From Salinibacterium sp. NG253 (GTDB taxonomy: Bacteria; Actinomycetota; Actinomycetes; Actinomycetales; Microbacteriaceae): DNA of 64,000 bases. Below the pieces are notes generated by a model. The model ran no database searches. It was not told the DNA's origin and saw only the letters and a list, made by a program, of their open reading frames with translations. The stretch spans positions 558,378 through 622,377 of the forward strand of contig NZ_JADYWF010000001.1 in NCBI RefSeq assembly GCF_015864945.1, given 5' to 3'. This document shows, in pieces, positions 18,875 through 27,738 of the stretch; the first letter of the stretch is position 1; each line of letters opens with the position of its first letter. The position numbers and the translations under genes are program-made.

Positions 18875-19525
18875 ATGAGTGACGATCAACCGACCAAACG
18901 TTTCGATGTTCAGAATGATGACGCGCCCACGGTGCGGTTCGAGCCAGCGGGAGCAGCCCCACCTCCGGGTGGCGGGGAGCCACCGATCGAACCTCCGACA
19001 TCTCCGGAGCCCAAGTCACGCAAGCTCCTCATCATCCTGTCGATCATTGGTGGGGTGCTGCTGATCGCGGTCGTCATCATGCTGACGTTGTTGTTTGCTC
19101 GCGGGGCTGGCGGGGAGGTCACACCAGTGCCGACAGACACCCCGTCGGCCACTCCGAGCGAGACTCCCGCTCCCAGCGCTTCTGCCTCGGAGGAAGCAGA
19201 GCCGAGCGCTGAACCGACGACTGCTCCGCCGCCCGCAACCGCGAGCCCGTCATTCGTCACATTCAGCGCGCCTACCAGCGCAAATTGCACCGACGCGAAT
19301 CCGACAAGTCAACTCACCTTCGCCTGGAGCAGCACTGACGCGACCATGGCGTGGTTCGGAGTGCGCACCACTAACGCGAAGGAGGAGCCGTATGAAGAGG
19401 TTCCCACCACCGCGACGTATACCTTTGATTACCAGTGCAGCAACGAGACCGAGATTTATACGGTGACGCTCGAGGATGCGGCGGGAAACCTCACCCACAA
19501 AACAGTCACGGTGACAAAGAACTAG
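18875..19525 (+). CDS. Single-pass membrane protein with Pro/Ser/Thr linker and Ig-like outer domain
   Basis: Protein of 216 aa, not assigned to a named family. A cytoplasmic Pro/Gly-rich tail (residues 1-48) is followed by one transmembrane helix (~51-75), an extracellular Pro/Ser/Thr/Glu-rich linker (~80-130) and a C-terminal beta-rich domain of ~85 residues. That domain holds two cysteines, in NCTD and YQCSN, likely disulfide-bonded, and resembles Ig/fibronectin-like folds. The start at 18875 follows TTGGAGC; the upstream frame is unlikely coding. Standing alone between the TetR gene and valS, it may be a surface sensor or scaffold, but this is a guess. Confidence 0.8.
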   Translation: MSDDQPTKRFDVQNDDAPTVRFEPAGAAPPPGGGEPPIEPPTSPEPKSRKLLIILSIIGGVLLIAVVIMLTLLFARGAGGEVTPVPTDTPSATPSETPAPSASASEEAEPSAEPTTAPPPATASPSFVTFSAPTSANCTDANPTSQLTFAWSSTDATMAWFGVRTTNAKEEPYEEVPTTATYTFDYQCSNETEIYTVTLEDAAGNLTHKTVTVTKN

Positions 19526-19638
19526 ACGTCCTCGCGCGGCGCGCCTAATACGACGCTGTCCGTTACGATTGGTACTACACCTCACACTCAGGCACCTCTT
19601 CTTTGACTCGGTGCCGCACATATCGAACCGGAGTAATT

Positions 19639-22233
19639 ATGTCGTCGAGCGTTCCCGAAAAACCTGCCCTAGAAGGCCTCGAAGACAAATGGGCTCCCGT
19701 GTGGGAGAACGAAGGCACCTACCGCTTCGATCGCCAGAAGGCGCTCACCGAGGGGTCTGACTGCGTATTCTCAGTCGACACTCCCCCACCGACGGCATCC
19801 GGAAGCCTGCACATTGGCCACGTCTTCAGCTACACCCACATGGACTTGGTTACTCGCTTCCAGCGCATGCGCGGCAAAGAGATCTTCTACCCGATGGGCT
19901 GGGATGACAATGGTCTGCCCACCGAGCGTCGGGTTCAGAACTATTACGGTGTGCGCTGCGACCCCACTCTCCCCTATGACGAAGGCTTCGAACCTCCTCA
20001 GCAGGGCGGCGAAGGCAAGTCGACGAAGGCTGCCGCACAATTGCCGATTTCTCGTCGCAACTTCGTTCAACTGTGCGAGACGCTGACCGCCGAAGACGAA
20101 AAGCAGTTCGAAGACCTCTGGCGCCAGCTTGGTTTGAGCGTTGACTGGAACCTCACCTACCGCACTATTGGTGATGACGCTCAGCGTGCCGCTCAGCGTG
20201 CATTCTTGCGCAACCTTGACCGCGGCGAGGCCTACCAGGCGTTCGCTCCGACGCTGTGGGATGTCACGTTCCGCACCGCTGTTGCTCAGGCTGAGCTCGA
20301 AGACAAAGAGCAGCCTGCCGCCTACCACCGTCTTGCTTTCCACCAGGCGGATGGCGACGACATCCACATCGAGACGACGCGCCCTGAGCTTCTGCCGGCG
20401 TGTGTTGCTCTCGTGGCTCACCCCGATGACGAGCGCTACAAGCACCTCTTCGGCACGATGGTCACGACGCCGATCTTCGGTGTTGAGGTTCCGATTCTCG
20501 CCCACCACCTTGCTCAGCAAGACAAGGGTTCGGGAATCGCGATGATTTGTACGTTCGGTGACGTCACCGACGTTGTGTGGTGGCGTGAACTCGATCTTCC
20601 GAACCGCACCATCATCGGTGCCGACGGTCGCATCATTGCCGACGCTCCCGATGTCATTGTCGGCGACGCCGCTCAGGCTGCCTACGCCGAGCTCGCGGGC
20701 AAGACGGTCTTCAGCGCGAAGGCTGCCATGGTTGCTCTGCTCAAGGAGTCGGGCGAAATGATCGGCGACGCCAAGCCGATTCAGCACCAGGTGAAGTTCT
20801 TCGAAAAGGGCGACAAGCCTCTCGAGATTATTTCGACGCGCCAGTGGTACATCACCAATGGTGCGCGCGACGAGAAGCTGCGCAACCGCCTTCTTGAGGC
20901 GGGCGAGCAGATCAATTTCGTCCCCGACCACATGCGGGTTCGCTACGACAACTGGGTGGGCGGCCTCACGGGCGACTGGCTCATTTCGCGCCAGCGCTTC
21001 TTCGGTGTGCCGATCCCCGTCTGGTACGAGCTCGACGCTTATGGTGAAAAGGGTGCCCCGATCGTTCCCAGCGAGGCTTCGCTGCCGATCGACCCGTCCT
21101 CCGACACCGCTCCCGGCTACACGGAAGACCAGCGTGGTGTTCCCGGCGGCTTCGAGGGCGAACTCGACATCATGGACACCTGGGCAACGTCATCCCTGAC
21201 CCCACAGATTGCCGGTGGTTGGGAGACCGACCCCGAGCTCTTCAACCTCGTATTCCCCTACTCACTGCGCAGTCAGGGCCAAGACATCATTCGCACGTGG
21301 TTGTTCTCGACCGCGCTGCGTTCTGAACTCGAGCACGGCACTGTGCCGTGGAAGAACGCCGGCATCTCTGGCTTCATCGTTGACCCCGACCGCAAGAAGA
21401 TGTCGAAGTCAAAGGGCAACGTTGTGACGCCCAAGGGCATGCTCGATGACCACGGTTCGGATGCGGTGCGCTACTGGGCAGCATCCAGTCGCCTCGGTAC
21501 TGACGCAGCGTTTGACCCGCAGAACCCGAAGCAGATCAAGATCGGTCGCCGACTCGCGATCAAGGTCCTGAACGCGTCGAAGTTCGTTTACTCGTTCCCG
21601 GCGCCCACTGTGGCTGCGGGCTCGACTGCCGTCGTTACCGAAGCGCTCGACCTCGAAATGCTCGCCGAGCTTGCGTCGGTCGTTGACCAGGCCACCACGG
21701 CGCTGGAGAACTTCGATCACGCCAAGGCGCTTGAGGTCACCGAGAAGTTCTTCTGGACCTTCTGCGACGACTACCTCGAACTCGTGAAGGAACGTGCCTA
21801 TGGCGCCGGAACTCCCGAAACGCAGGCAAGCGCCAACCGTGCGTTGCACACCGCCATCGACGTGTTCTTGCGTCTCTTCGCGCCCTACCTCCCCTTCGCT
21901 ACCGAAGAGGTCTGGCGCTGGACGCACGACACTTCGGTGCATTCCGCTTCGTGGCCAACCGCCGACGAACTCGGTGTTTCGGCAGAGCCGAGCGGCCTGT
22001 TCCACGCGGTTAGCCAAGCGCTCATCAGCATCCGTCGCGCTAAAACAGACGCGAAGGCTTCGCAGAAGACTGAAGTGACCTCGGCTACCCTCGCGGGCCC
22101 AGCCCTGATCGCTGCCGCCATCGACGATTTGAAGGCTGTGGGTCGCATTCATGACCTCACGATTGTTGAAGCGGAAGAGATTGAGGTTCGCGACATCGTT
22201 TTGGTTGAAGCGGCACCCGAAGCTTCGGTCTAA
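19639..22233 (+). CDS. valS: Valyl-tRNA synthetase (alternate type, without C-terminal coiled coil)
   Basis: Class I synthetase of 864 aa that charges tRNA-Val and hydrolyses Thr-tRNA-Val. ATG 19639 with a CGGAG site is chosen over the upstream in-frame codon at 19603. Visible are the HIGH motif (TASGSLHIGHVFSY), the editing domain, the KMSKS motif (KKMSKSKGNVV) and the anticodon-binding domain. The protein ends soon after this domain, so the C-terminal coiled-coil arm of E. coli ValS (951 aa) is missing. This matches the alternate ValS form found in many actinobacteria, Rickettsia and archaea. A possible -35 (TTGACT near 19601) lies upstream; no T-box was found. Confidence 0.95.
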   Translation: MSSSVPEKPALEGLEDKWAPVWENEGTYRFDRQKALTEGSDCVFSVDTPPPTASGSLHIGHVFSYTHMDLVTRFQRMRGKEIFYPMGWDDNGLPTERRVQNYYGVRCDPTLPYDEGFEPPQQGGEGKSTKAAAQLPISRRNFVQLCETLTAEDEKQFEDLWRQLGLSVDWNLTYRTIGDDAQRAAQRAFLRNLDRGEAYQAFAPTLWDVTFRTAVAQAELEDKEQPAAYHRLAFHQADGDDIHIETTRPELLPACVALVAHPDDERYKHLFGTMVTTPIFGVEVPILAHHLAQQDKGSGIAMICTFGDVTDVVWWRELDLPNRTIIGADGRIIADAPDVIVGDAAQAAYAELAGKTVFSAKAAMVALLKESGEMIGDAKPIQHQVKFFEKGDKPLEIISTRQWYITNGARDEKLRNRLLEAGEQINFVPDHMRVRYDNWVGGLTGDWLISRQRFFGVPIPVWYELDAYGEKGAPIVPSEASLPIDPSSDTAPGYTEDQRGVPGGFEGELDIMDTWATSSLTPQIAGGWETDPELFNLVFPYSLRSQGQDIIRTWLFSTALRSELEHGTVPWKNAGISGFIVDPDRKKMSKSKGNVVTPKGMLDDHGSDAVRYWAASSRLGTDAAFDPQNPKQIKIGRRLAIKVLNASKFVYSFPAPTVAAGSTAVVTEALDLEMLAELASVVDQATTALENFDHAKALEVTEKFFWTFCDDYLELVKERAYGAGTPETQASANRALHTAIDVFLRLFAPYLPFATEEVWRWTHDTSVHSASWPTADELGVSAEPSGLFHAVSQALISIRRAKTDAKASQKTEVTSATLAGPALIAAAIDDLKAVGRIHDLTIVEAEEIEVRDIVLVEAAPEASV

Positions 22234-22297
22234 AGGTCTACCGAGGGTTCGGCGTCGAGTTCGGCGTCGAACCCCAAAACCGCGTATTGTTGAGTAA

Positions 22298-22777
22298 ATG
22301 ACGAACTCAGAGAAGCCTTCGTACACCGTTCGCGATATTCAAGAAACCGATTTCGAAGTGTGGAAAGACCACTTCGTCAACTACGGAGTGTTCTACGAAA
22401 CCGAGTTCACCGATGCCATCGTTCAGGGTGTCTGGGAATGGCTCATGGATGACTCAGCACAGCTCAACGCGGTCGTTGCTGTAGCTCCTGAGGGCGCTCC
22501 CGATCCCGGCATTGTGTGTGCCTTTGGTCTCTACCGTCGTCTGCCCGACACCTTCACTGCTTCGTGGGGCTGGTTTATGGATGACCTTTACGTCGACCCT
22601 GAGCACCGTGGTGCCGGAGTTGCCGGAACGATCATTGACGACATCGCTGCGCGTGCCGCAGAAGATGGTGGCGGAAAGCTCCGCTGGATCACCAACAAGG
22701 AAAACGACAGCGCCAAGCGTCTCTACGACAAGGTCGCGGACCGCACGTCGTGGATCTTGTACGAAAAGAGCGTGTAG
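22298..22777 (+). CDS. GNAT-family N-acetyltransferase
   Basis: Acetyltransferase of 159 aa with the GNAT fold. The acetyl-CoA binding motif A appears as DLYVDPEHRGAGVAGTII (~residues 98-115), and the C-terminal ENDSAKRLYDKV segment matches motif B. The acceptor is unknown. It overlaps the next small gene by one nucleotide (TAGTG), so the two are cotranslated. It lies downstream of valS, with a 64-bp gap. Confidence 0.9.
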   Translation: MTNSEKPSYTVRDIQETDFEVWKDHFVNYGVFYETEFTDAIVQGVWEWLMDDSAQLNAVVAVAPEGAPDPGIVCAFGLYRRLPDTFTASWGWFMDDLYVDPEHRGAGVAGTIIDDIAARAAEDGGGKLRWITNKENDSAKRLYDKVADRTSWILYEKSV

Positions 22778-23007
22778 TGCAGCTCGGCACACGATGGTCG
22801 GTCGGCGCTGCGGTGCCCGATCATCTTTCCGCAGAAATGCAGGAAGCGATTGCCGGCGTTGAAGCGGATGTCGCCCACCTCGATACGAGCGCGTGGCGTT
22901 GGACCCTCACGTGGCTCGAATCACGCCCCGTCGCCGAACTCGACGACGGCACCATCGTGCGCCAAGGTGCCGACGGCAGCGTTTCCGTCGAAGAAGCTGC
23001 TTCCTAG
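22777..23007 (+). CDS. Small conserved actinobacterial protein, function unknown
   Basis: A 76-aa soluble protein whose GTG start overlaps the stop of the acetyltransferase gene (TAGTG). It reads as an acidic helix (residues 13-35), then a Trp-rich segment (SAWRWTLTWLESRP), a short hairpin (DGTIVRQGADG) and an acidic tail. I do not recognise a named domain. Similar small proteins with the WRWTLTWLE pattern occur in relatives. A hairpin after the gene probably ends the transcript. Confidence 0.75.
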   Translation: MQLGTRWSVGAAVPDHLSAEMQEAIAGVEADVAHLDTSAWRWTLTWLESRPVAELDDGTIVRQGADGSVSVEEAAS

Positions 23008-23035
23008 CAACATCTAGCTCCTAGCCACATTGATT

Positions 23036-23087
23036 GTTGCCCGCTCCGCGCCAGTGCTTGCGCACTCGTCAGCACGGAGCGAGCAAC
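23036..23087 (+). terminator. Hairpin after the small gene
   Basis: 13-bp arms (gttgcccgctccg / cggagcgagcaac, one mismatch) enclose a smaller nested stem agtgc-ttgc-gcact. It lies 29 bp downstream of the stop at 23007. No T-tract follows, so a terminator is likely but not certain. Confidence 0.6.
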
Positions 23088-23144
23088 ACCTGGTCTTGTG
23101 GATAGTTGAGCACCACAATCTCCCCAGATGTTTAGCGTCGTAGT

Positions 23145-23699
23145 ATGCGCCAACCGAATCTCTTACGACTGTCGATTGGCGCCCTCCTCCTCGCCTCGTT
23201 GAGCGGCTGCGTGCCCTCCGACGCCACCACCCCACCCGCGCCGACCTCGACCTTCGTTGCGCCCTACGCGACCGACGAAGAAGCGCTGGCCGCGGCTGAA
23301 GAGGCCTATGCGGAATACACGCGGGTGGTCGGTGAGATTCTGCAGGATGGCGGGGCCAACCCGACACGCCTAGAGTCCGTCGCGGTGGGCGCTTTTCTGG
23401 ACGCGTCCGTCGACGGACTAGAAGAATTCGCAGCTAAAGGTGGTCAGGCATCCGGAGATGTTCGCAACAACGCGTTCGAACTCCAAAGATATTCTCCCCG
23501 GGGCAGCACCGCTGAGGTCATCACTGTCTATTTGTGTTCGAACGTCTCGGGTTTAGACCTCACAGACCAAGATGGAAATTCGCTAGTTTCCGATGATCGA
23601 CCTGACGAGTCGACCATGCAGGTCACGTTCGACTTCAGCGTTGAACGTCAATTGCTTCTGGTGTCCGACGTGGAAGTCTGGAGCGCTGGGGAGTGCTAA
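23145..23699 (+). CDS. Lipoprotein, function unknown
   Basis: Secreted lipoprotein of 184 aa. A signal peptide ends in the lipobox LSGC (Cys22), then comes a Thr/Pro/Ala-rich spacer, a helix rich in Ala and Glu (EEALAAAEEAYAEYTRVV) and an alpha+beta domain ending WSAGEC. The layout resembles the NTF2/Mce-associated-like lipoproteins common in Microbacteriaceae. The family call is an impression, not a motif match. The stop lies inside the start of the PKD gene, so both are made from one mRNA, probably as partners on the cell surface. Confidence 0.8.
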   Translation: MRQPNLLRLSIGALLLASLSGCVPSDATTPPAPTSTFVAPYATDEEALAAAEEAYAEYTRVVGEILQDGGANPTRLESVAVGAFLDASVDGLEEFAAKGGQASGDVRNNAFELQRYSPRGSTAEVITVYLCSNVSGLDLTDQDGNSLVSDDRPDESTMQVTFDFSVERQLLLVSDVEVWSAGEC

Positions 23700-24532
23700 G
23701 GACTCTTCTTTCGATTCCCGTTTTGGGACTTCTCGTCATGTTGCTTGTCTCAACCGAAGCTAGCAGCGCCGTCGCGGACGAGCCTACTTGCGGAGCGCTT
23801 TCGTACTATGACGGTAGCTGCCCTACCTATGATGTCGGGGAAGACAGCATCGAACTCGGTGCTTCCTCTGAGGTACCCGGCACCGGCGGCTCCTCCGGCG
23901 GCAGCTACGGCTACGACACCGGAGGTGCCGCCTACAGTCCTGTTGAGGATCCTGCTCTCGACAGTGTCGAGGAAGCCTGGTGCGACATCCAGCGCATCGA
24001 GTGCGTACCCTGGACTCCACCGGCCGATGACGCCGACGGTAAAACCGGCCCCATCACGATCTCGGACATCGCCAGCTTCCGCCCACAAGCCCCCGCCGCG
24101 GGGATGCAACCCAACCAGTGGATGATCGTCGGCCTCGACACCAACTTCTACGCCACGACATCCGCCCATGTTGTTGACGGCATCCTCTTCGGTGGCACCG
24201 CCCAAGTCAGATTCACCCCCATCGCCTACAACTGGGATTACGGCGACGGCAGCACCTCAACCACTAGCAACCCCGGCAGAACCTGGGCCAAATACCGGAT
24301 CACCGAGTTTGATCCCACGCCCACCAGCTACGTCTACCAAGAACCCGGCAACTACACGATCACGCTCGCCGTCACCTACGCCGCCGAATACCGCGTCGCC
24401 GGCAGCAGCTGGCAGAACGTCGTCGGCACCCTCACCATCGTCGCCCCGCCCCTCACCGCCACAGCAGGCCACGCCACCACCGTCCTGGTCGACCAAGACT
24501 GCATCGCCAACCCCACCGGCATCGGCTGCTAA
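23693..24532 (+). CDS. Secreted PKD-domain protein
   Basis: Exported protein of 279 aa with a GTG start overlapping the lipoprotein gene by 7 nt. An N-terminal signal peptide (~30 residues) precedes a Gly/Ser-rich region with several cysteines. A PKD-like beta domain follows at ~residues 170-265, shown by YNWDYGDGS, SYVYQEPGNYTITLAVTY and a final TLTIVAPP strand. No LPXTG motif or C-terminal helix is seen, so it is probably released or held by the lipoprotein partner. PKD domains mediate protein or glycan contacts. Its stop overlaps the stop of the convergent methyltransferase gene. Confidence 0.82.
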   Translation: MLRTLLSIPVLGLLVMLLVSTEASSAVADEPTCGALSYYDGSCPTYDVGEDSIELGASSEVPGTGGSSGGSYGYDTGGAAYSPVEDPALDSVEEAWCDIQRIECVPWTPPADDADGKTGPITISDIASFRPQAPAAGMQPNQWMIVGLDTNFYATTSAHVVDGILFGGTAQVRFTPIAYNWDYGDGSTSTTSNPGRTWAKYRITEFDPTPTSYVYQEPGNYTITLAVTYAAEYRVAGSSWQNVVGTLTIVAPPLTATAGHATTVLVDQDCIANPTGIGC

Positions 24533-25320
24533 ACGCGCACCACAATCTCACCGTGCGGCATCGCCATCCACCCCTCCGGCGAATCAGCCCACTCGCGCCA
24601 CGCAGCACTAATCTCCTGCAACACATCCGGAGTCGCCAACGACTTGCTCAGAGCATCCTCAGCAAAAGCCGATTCCAGAACACGCGCCTCCCACATGCTG
24701 CCCCACCACTCCCTGTCGACTTCGTCGGAAAAGTTCCAGATCGATGCCGACGTTGTGACGTCAGCCAATCCGGCCTGCATCGCCCACGACTTCAGCCGCC
24801 GACCCGCATTAGGTTCTCCCCCATTGCTGCGGTGTACCGCGTCGTACACGTCAGCCCAAACTTTCAGCCCCGGCAGTTCGGGAAAGCAAATGGTGCCCGC
24901 ATAGTCGACATCGCGCACCGCAATCAGCCCACCGGGCTTGGCAACCCGCTTCATCTCCACAAGAGCCGCGACCGGATCGCCCAAATGCTGCAGAGTCTGA
25001 TGTGAGTGCACGAGATCGAAACTGTTGTCATCGAACGGCAGCGCATACGCGTCCCCCACGATGAAACTGAGGTTGTCGGCAGTGAAAGCCGACGCTTTGT
25101 CGATCGCTGCGGAAGCGGCATCCAAACCGACAACACGGCCAGGAGAAAGTCGTTCGGCAAACTCAGCCGTGATCGTGCCCGGCCCACACCCGATATCTAG
25201 CAACGAAAGCCCTGCCTCAAGGTGCGGCTCGAAGTACGCCGCCGAGTTGGCAATGGTGCGCCACGTGTGTGATTTCAAAACACTTTCGTGATGGCCGTGG
25301 GTATAACGCTCGCTAGTCAT
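24529..25320 (-). CDS. SAM-dependent methyltransferase, class I
   Basis: Methyltransferase of 263 aa. ATG 25320 is chosen because the frame further upstream runs into the divergent M3 peptidase gene. Motif I is LLDIGCGPGTIT (~residues 39-50), and later Rossmann elements include VGLDAAS and DLVHSHQTLQHL. This UbiE/COQ5-like pattern does not identify the substrate. It is divergent from the M3 peptidase gene with only 23 bp between starts, and its 3' end overlaps the PKD gene tail to tail. Confidence 0.9.
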   Translation of the reverse strand: MTSERYTHGHHESVLKSHTWRTIANSAAYFEPHLEAGLSLLDIGCGPGTITAEFAERLSPGRVVGLDAASAAIDKASAFTADNLSFIVGDAYALPFDDNSFDLVHSHQTLQHLGDPVAALVEMKRVAKPGGLIAVRDVDYAGTICFPELPGLKVWADVYDAVHRSNGGEPNAGRRLKSWAMQAGLADVTTSASIWNFSDEVDREWWGSMWEARVLESAFAEDALSKSLATPDVLQEISAAWREWADSPEGWMAMPHGEIVVRV

Positions 25321-25343
25321 ACTGACGAGAATAGAGTGGATGC

Positions 25344-27368
25344 ATGACCAATCCTTTCTTTGAGCCCAGCACGCTGCCCTTCGGCATGCCCCCCTTTGCC
25401 GATATCGAAGATGAGCACTTCGCACCGGCCTTCGACAAAGGCATGGCAGAGCAGCTCGCAGAGATTGAAGCGATCACCTCGCAGGCCGACGCACCCACGT
25501 TCGAGAACACCATGATCCCGCTTGAAAAAAGCGGCCAGCTGCTCAACCGGGTTGCCACCGTGTTCTTCAACAAGACGTCCGCCGATGGTGATGCAGCCTC
25601 GGATGCACTCGAAGAAGTCATCGCTCCCCAACTTGCCGCGCACAATGACGCCATCAGCCTCAACAGCGCGCTCTACGAACGCATCAGCAGCATCCGTGAA
25701 GGCCTCGACGACACCAAGTTGGATGCCGAAGCCCGCTACCTTGTTGAGCGCTATTTCACCGAGTTCACCCTTGCCGGCGCCGGCCTCTCCGAAGACGCCA
25801 AAGCGACCCTGCGCGACTACAACTCGCGCCTCTCGACCCTCACCACGAAGTTTGAGAAGAACCTGCTTGCCGACACCAACGATCTTGCGATCGTGGTTGA
25901 CAGCATCCAGGAGCTCGATGGTCTTGAGCCGTCAGAGATCTCTGCCGCTGCCAGCGCGGCCAATGATCGTGGTCTCACGGGCAAATACCTCATCACCTTG
26001 ATTCTGCCCACGAACCAACCCCACCTTTCTGTGCTGAAGAATGCGGATGTTCGCGGCCGGGTGATGGCGTCGTCACGTTCGCGTGGCATCCGTGGCGGCA
26101 AGTTCGATAACCGCGAGCTCGTGTTGGAGATTGCGAAGGTGCGTTCGCAGCGTGCCGCCCTTCTCGGCTACGAAAGCCACGCCGCCTGGGTTACGGCCGA
26201 CGAGACGGCCCAAAACCCGCAGCGGGTCGCTGACATGCTCGGCAAGCTTGCTCCGGCCGCGGCACGCAACGCGCGCGAAGAGCACGCTGCGTTAGAGAAG
26301 CTCGCGGGAACCGAAGTGACCGCAGCGGACTGGGCGTTCTATGCCGAGAAGGTGCGCGCCGAGCAGTACAACGTCGACACCACTCAGATGCGCCCCTACT
26401 TTGAGGCCGAGCGCGTACTGCGCGACGGAGTGTTCTTTGCGGCGACTCAGCTGTACGGCGTTACCTTCACCGAACGTCGCGACCTTCCCGCCTACCACCC
26501 CGACGTGCGCGTCTTCGAGGTCACAAACGAGGATGGCAGCGAGGTCGGCCTTTACACTCTCGATCTCTATACCCGCGACTCCAAGCGCGGCGGAGCGTGG
26601 ATGAACTCGCTCATCTCGCAGTCGGATCTGCTCGGGCATCCGGTGATCGTCACCAACAATCTCAATGTGCCGAAGCCTGCCGCTGGCGAAACGACGCTAC
26701 TCACCTACGACGAGGTCAACACGCTCTTCCACGAGTTCGGCCACGCCCTGCACGGCCTGTTCGCTCGTGTGACGTACCCCAAATTTGCGGGAACCAACAC
26801 CTACCGCGACTTCGTCGAGTTCCCCAGCCAGGTCAACGAGATGTGGATGCTCTGGCCGGAGGTGCTCGACAACTACGCCAAGCACTACGAGACCGGCGAG
26901 CCCATGCCCCGCGAGATTGTGGAGCGCATCCAGGCCAGCGCCGCGTTCAATGAGGGATTCCTTACGAGCGAATACCTCGCTGCCGCCCTCATCGACCAGG
27001 CTTGGCACGGCATCAGCGCCGACGACGACGTGACGGATGTCGCGGCCTTCGAAGCACAAGCGCTGGCCGAGGTCGGGCTCAACAACCCCGCGGTGCCGCC
27101 CCGGTACTCGAGCACCTACTTTCAGCACATCTTCGCGAACTCGGCCTATGACGCGGGTTATTACTCCTACATCTGGAGCGAGGTCCTCGACGCCGACACG
27201 GTCGAGTGGTTCACCGAAAATGGCGGACTCACGCGTGAAAACGGCGACCGCTTCCGCTCGCGGCTGCTGGGCGTGGGCGGCTCTAAGAACCCGCTCGAGG
27301 CGTTCCGCGACTTCCGCGGCCGTGACGCCGAATTGCAGCCCCTGCTGAACCGTCGCGGACTTAACTAG
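25344..27368 (+). CDS. dcp: M3-family zinc oligopeptidase (peptidyl-dipeptidase Dcp-like)
   Basis: Cytoplasmic metallopeptidase of 674 aa that trims oligopeptides. The zinc motif HEFGH is at residues 463-467, with the third ligand at Glu492 (EFPSQVNE), as in the M3A family. The N-terminal helical half is complete and the length matches Dcp/OpdA. The start is 23 bp from the divergent methyltransferase start, and a strong terminator follows the gene. Dipeptidyl carboxypeptidase is the likelier activity than oligopeptidase A, but sequence inspection alone does not settle it. Confidence 0.93.
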   Translation: MTNPFFEPSTLPFGMPPFADIEDEHFAPAFDKGMAEQLAEIEAITSQADAPTFENTMIPLEKSGQLLNRVATVFFNKTSADGDAASDALEEVIAPQLAAHNDAISLNSALYERISSIREGLDDTKLDAEARYLVERYFTEFTLAGAGLSEDAKATLRDYNSRLSTLTTKFEKNLLADTNDLAIVVDSIQELDGLEPSEISAAASAANDRGLTGKYLITLILPTNQPHLSVLKNADVRGRVMASSRSRGIRGGKFDNRELVLEIAKVRSQRAALLGYESHAAWVTADETAQNPQRVADMLGKLAPAAARNAREEHAALEKLAGTEVTAADWAFYAEKVRAEQYNVDTTQMRPYFEAERVLRDGVFFAATQLYGVTFTERRDLPAYHPDVRVFEVTNEDGSEVGLYTLDLYTRDSKRGGAWMNSLISQSDLLGHPVIVTNNLNVPKPAAGETTLLTYDEVNTLFHEFGHALHGLFARVTYPKFAGTNTYRDFVEFPSQVNEMWMLWPEVLDNYAKHYETGEPMPREIVERIQASAAFNEGFLTSEYLAAALIDQAWHGISADDDVTDVAAFEAQALAEVGLNNPAVPPRYSSTYFQHIFANSAYDAGYYSYIWSEVLDADTVEWFTENGGLTRENGDRFRSRLLGVGGSKNPLEAFRDFRGRDAELQPLLNRRGLN

Positions 27369-27422
27369 CCCGCAGCACCATTACTGCGCTCGGCGCCCCG
27401 ACTGGGCGCCCAGTCACGCCAG

Positions 27423-27459
27423 AAACGCGGCAGTCTTTTCGGAGACTGCCGCGTTTTTT
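27423..27459 (+). terminator. Rho-independent terminator after the M3 peptidase gene
   Basis: Perfect stem of at least 14 bp (aaacgcggcagtct / agactgccgcgttt) with a 6-nt loop and a run of six T at its 3' side, ~55 bp after the stop. Confidence 0.95.
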
Positions 27460-27650
27460 GCGCCACAACCGCGCGAATTCAAGGGACGCATTGTCCGAAA
27501 CTCCTACCAAAACTGCACCTGCGGACGATTTGTTGTGCTCGCTTCACAAAAATTGGTGAAAACCTTTCGCTAACCCCCAGTGGTCGTGCACAATAGTGCG
27601 GGTCGCGCTTGTCGCGGCCACTCACACTTAGACGTCACCTAGCACGGTGC

Positions 27651-27723
27651 CCTGAGGGCGATCTCCTCGCAGCTTCCCCCGATTTCAGCTGCGATGCATT
27701 TGCCCGGTGCGATCGCCCTCAGG
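27651..27723 (+). ncRNA. Candidate structured RNA with C-rich loop (6C-RNA-like?)
   Basis: The 370-bp gap between the convergent M3 and GH31 genes holds no coding frame I can support, but it does hold a nested structure. A perfect 12-bp outer stem (27651-27662 with 27712-27723) encloses a 7-bp hairpin (cgcagct / agctgcg, 27668-27693) whose loop carries CCCCC. A second arm follows, with GCCC in its loop. No T-tract follows on either side, so it is not an ordinary terminator. Actinobacterial 6C RNA is built of two hairpins with C-rich loops and is the nearest known relative I can suggest. The match is a resemblance only, and the strand is inferred from the C-rich loop. Confidence 0.45.
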
Positions 27724-27738
27724 AACACCACTTACTGT

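Noticed and set aside
19771-20931. Open frame of ~386 codons antisense to valS
   Set aside because: No motif and composition typical of an antisense frame in a high-GC gene.
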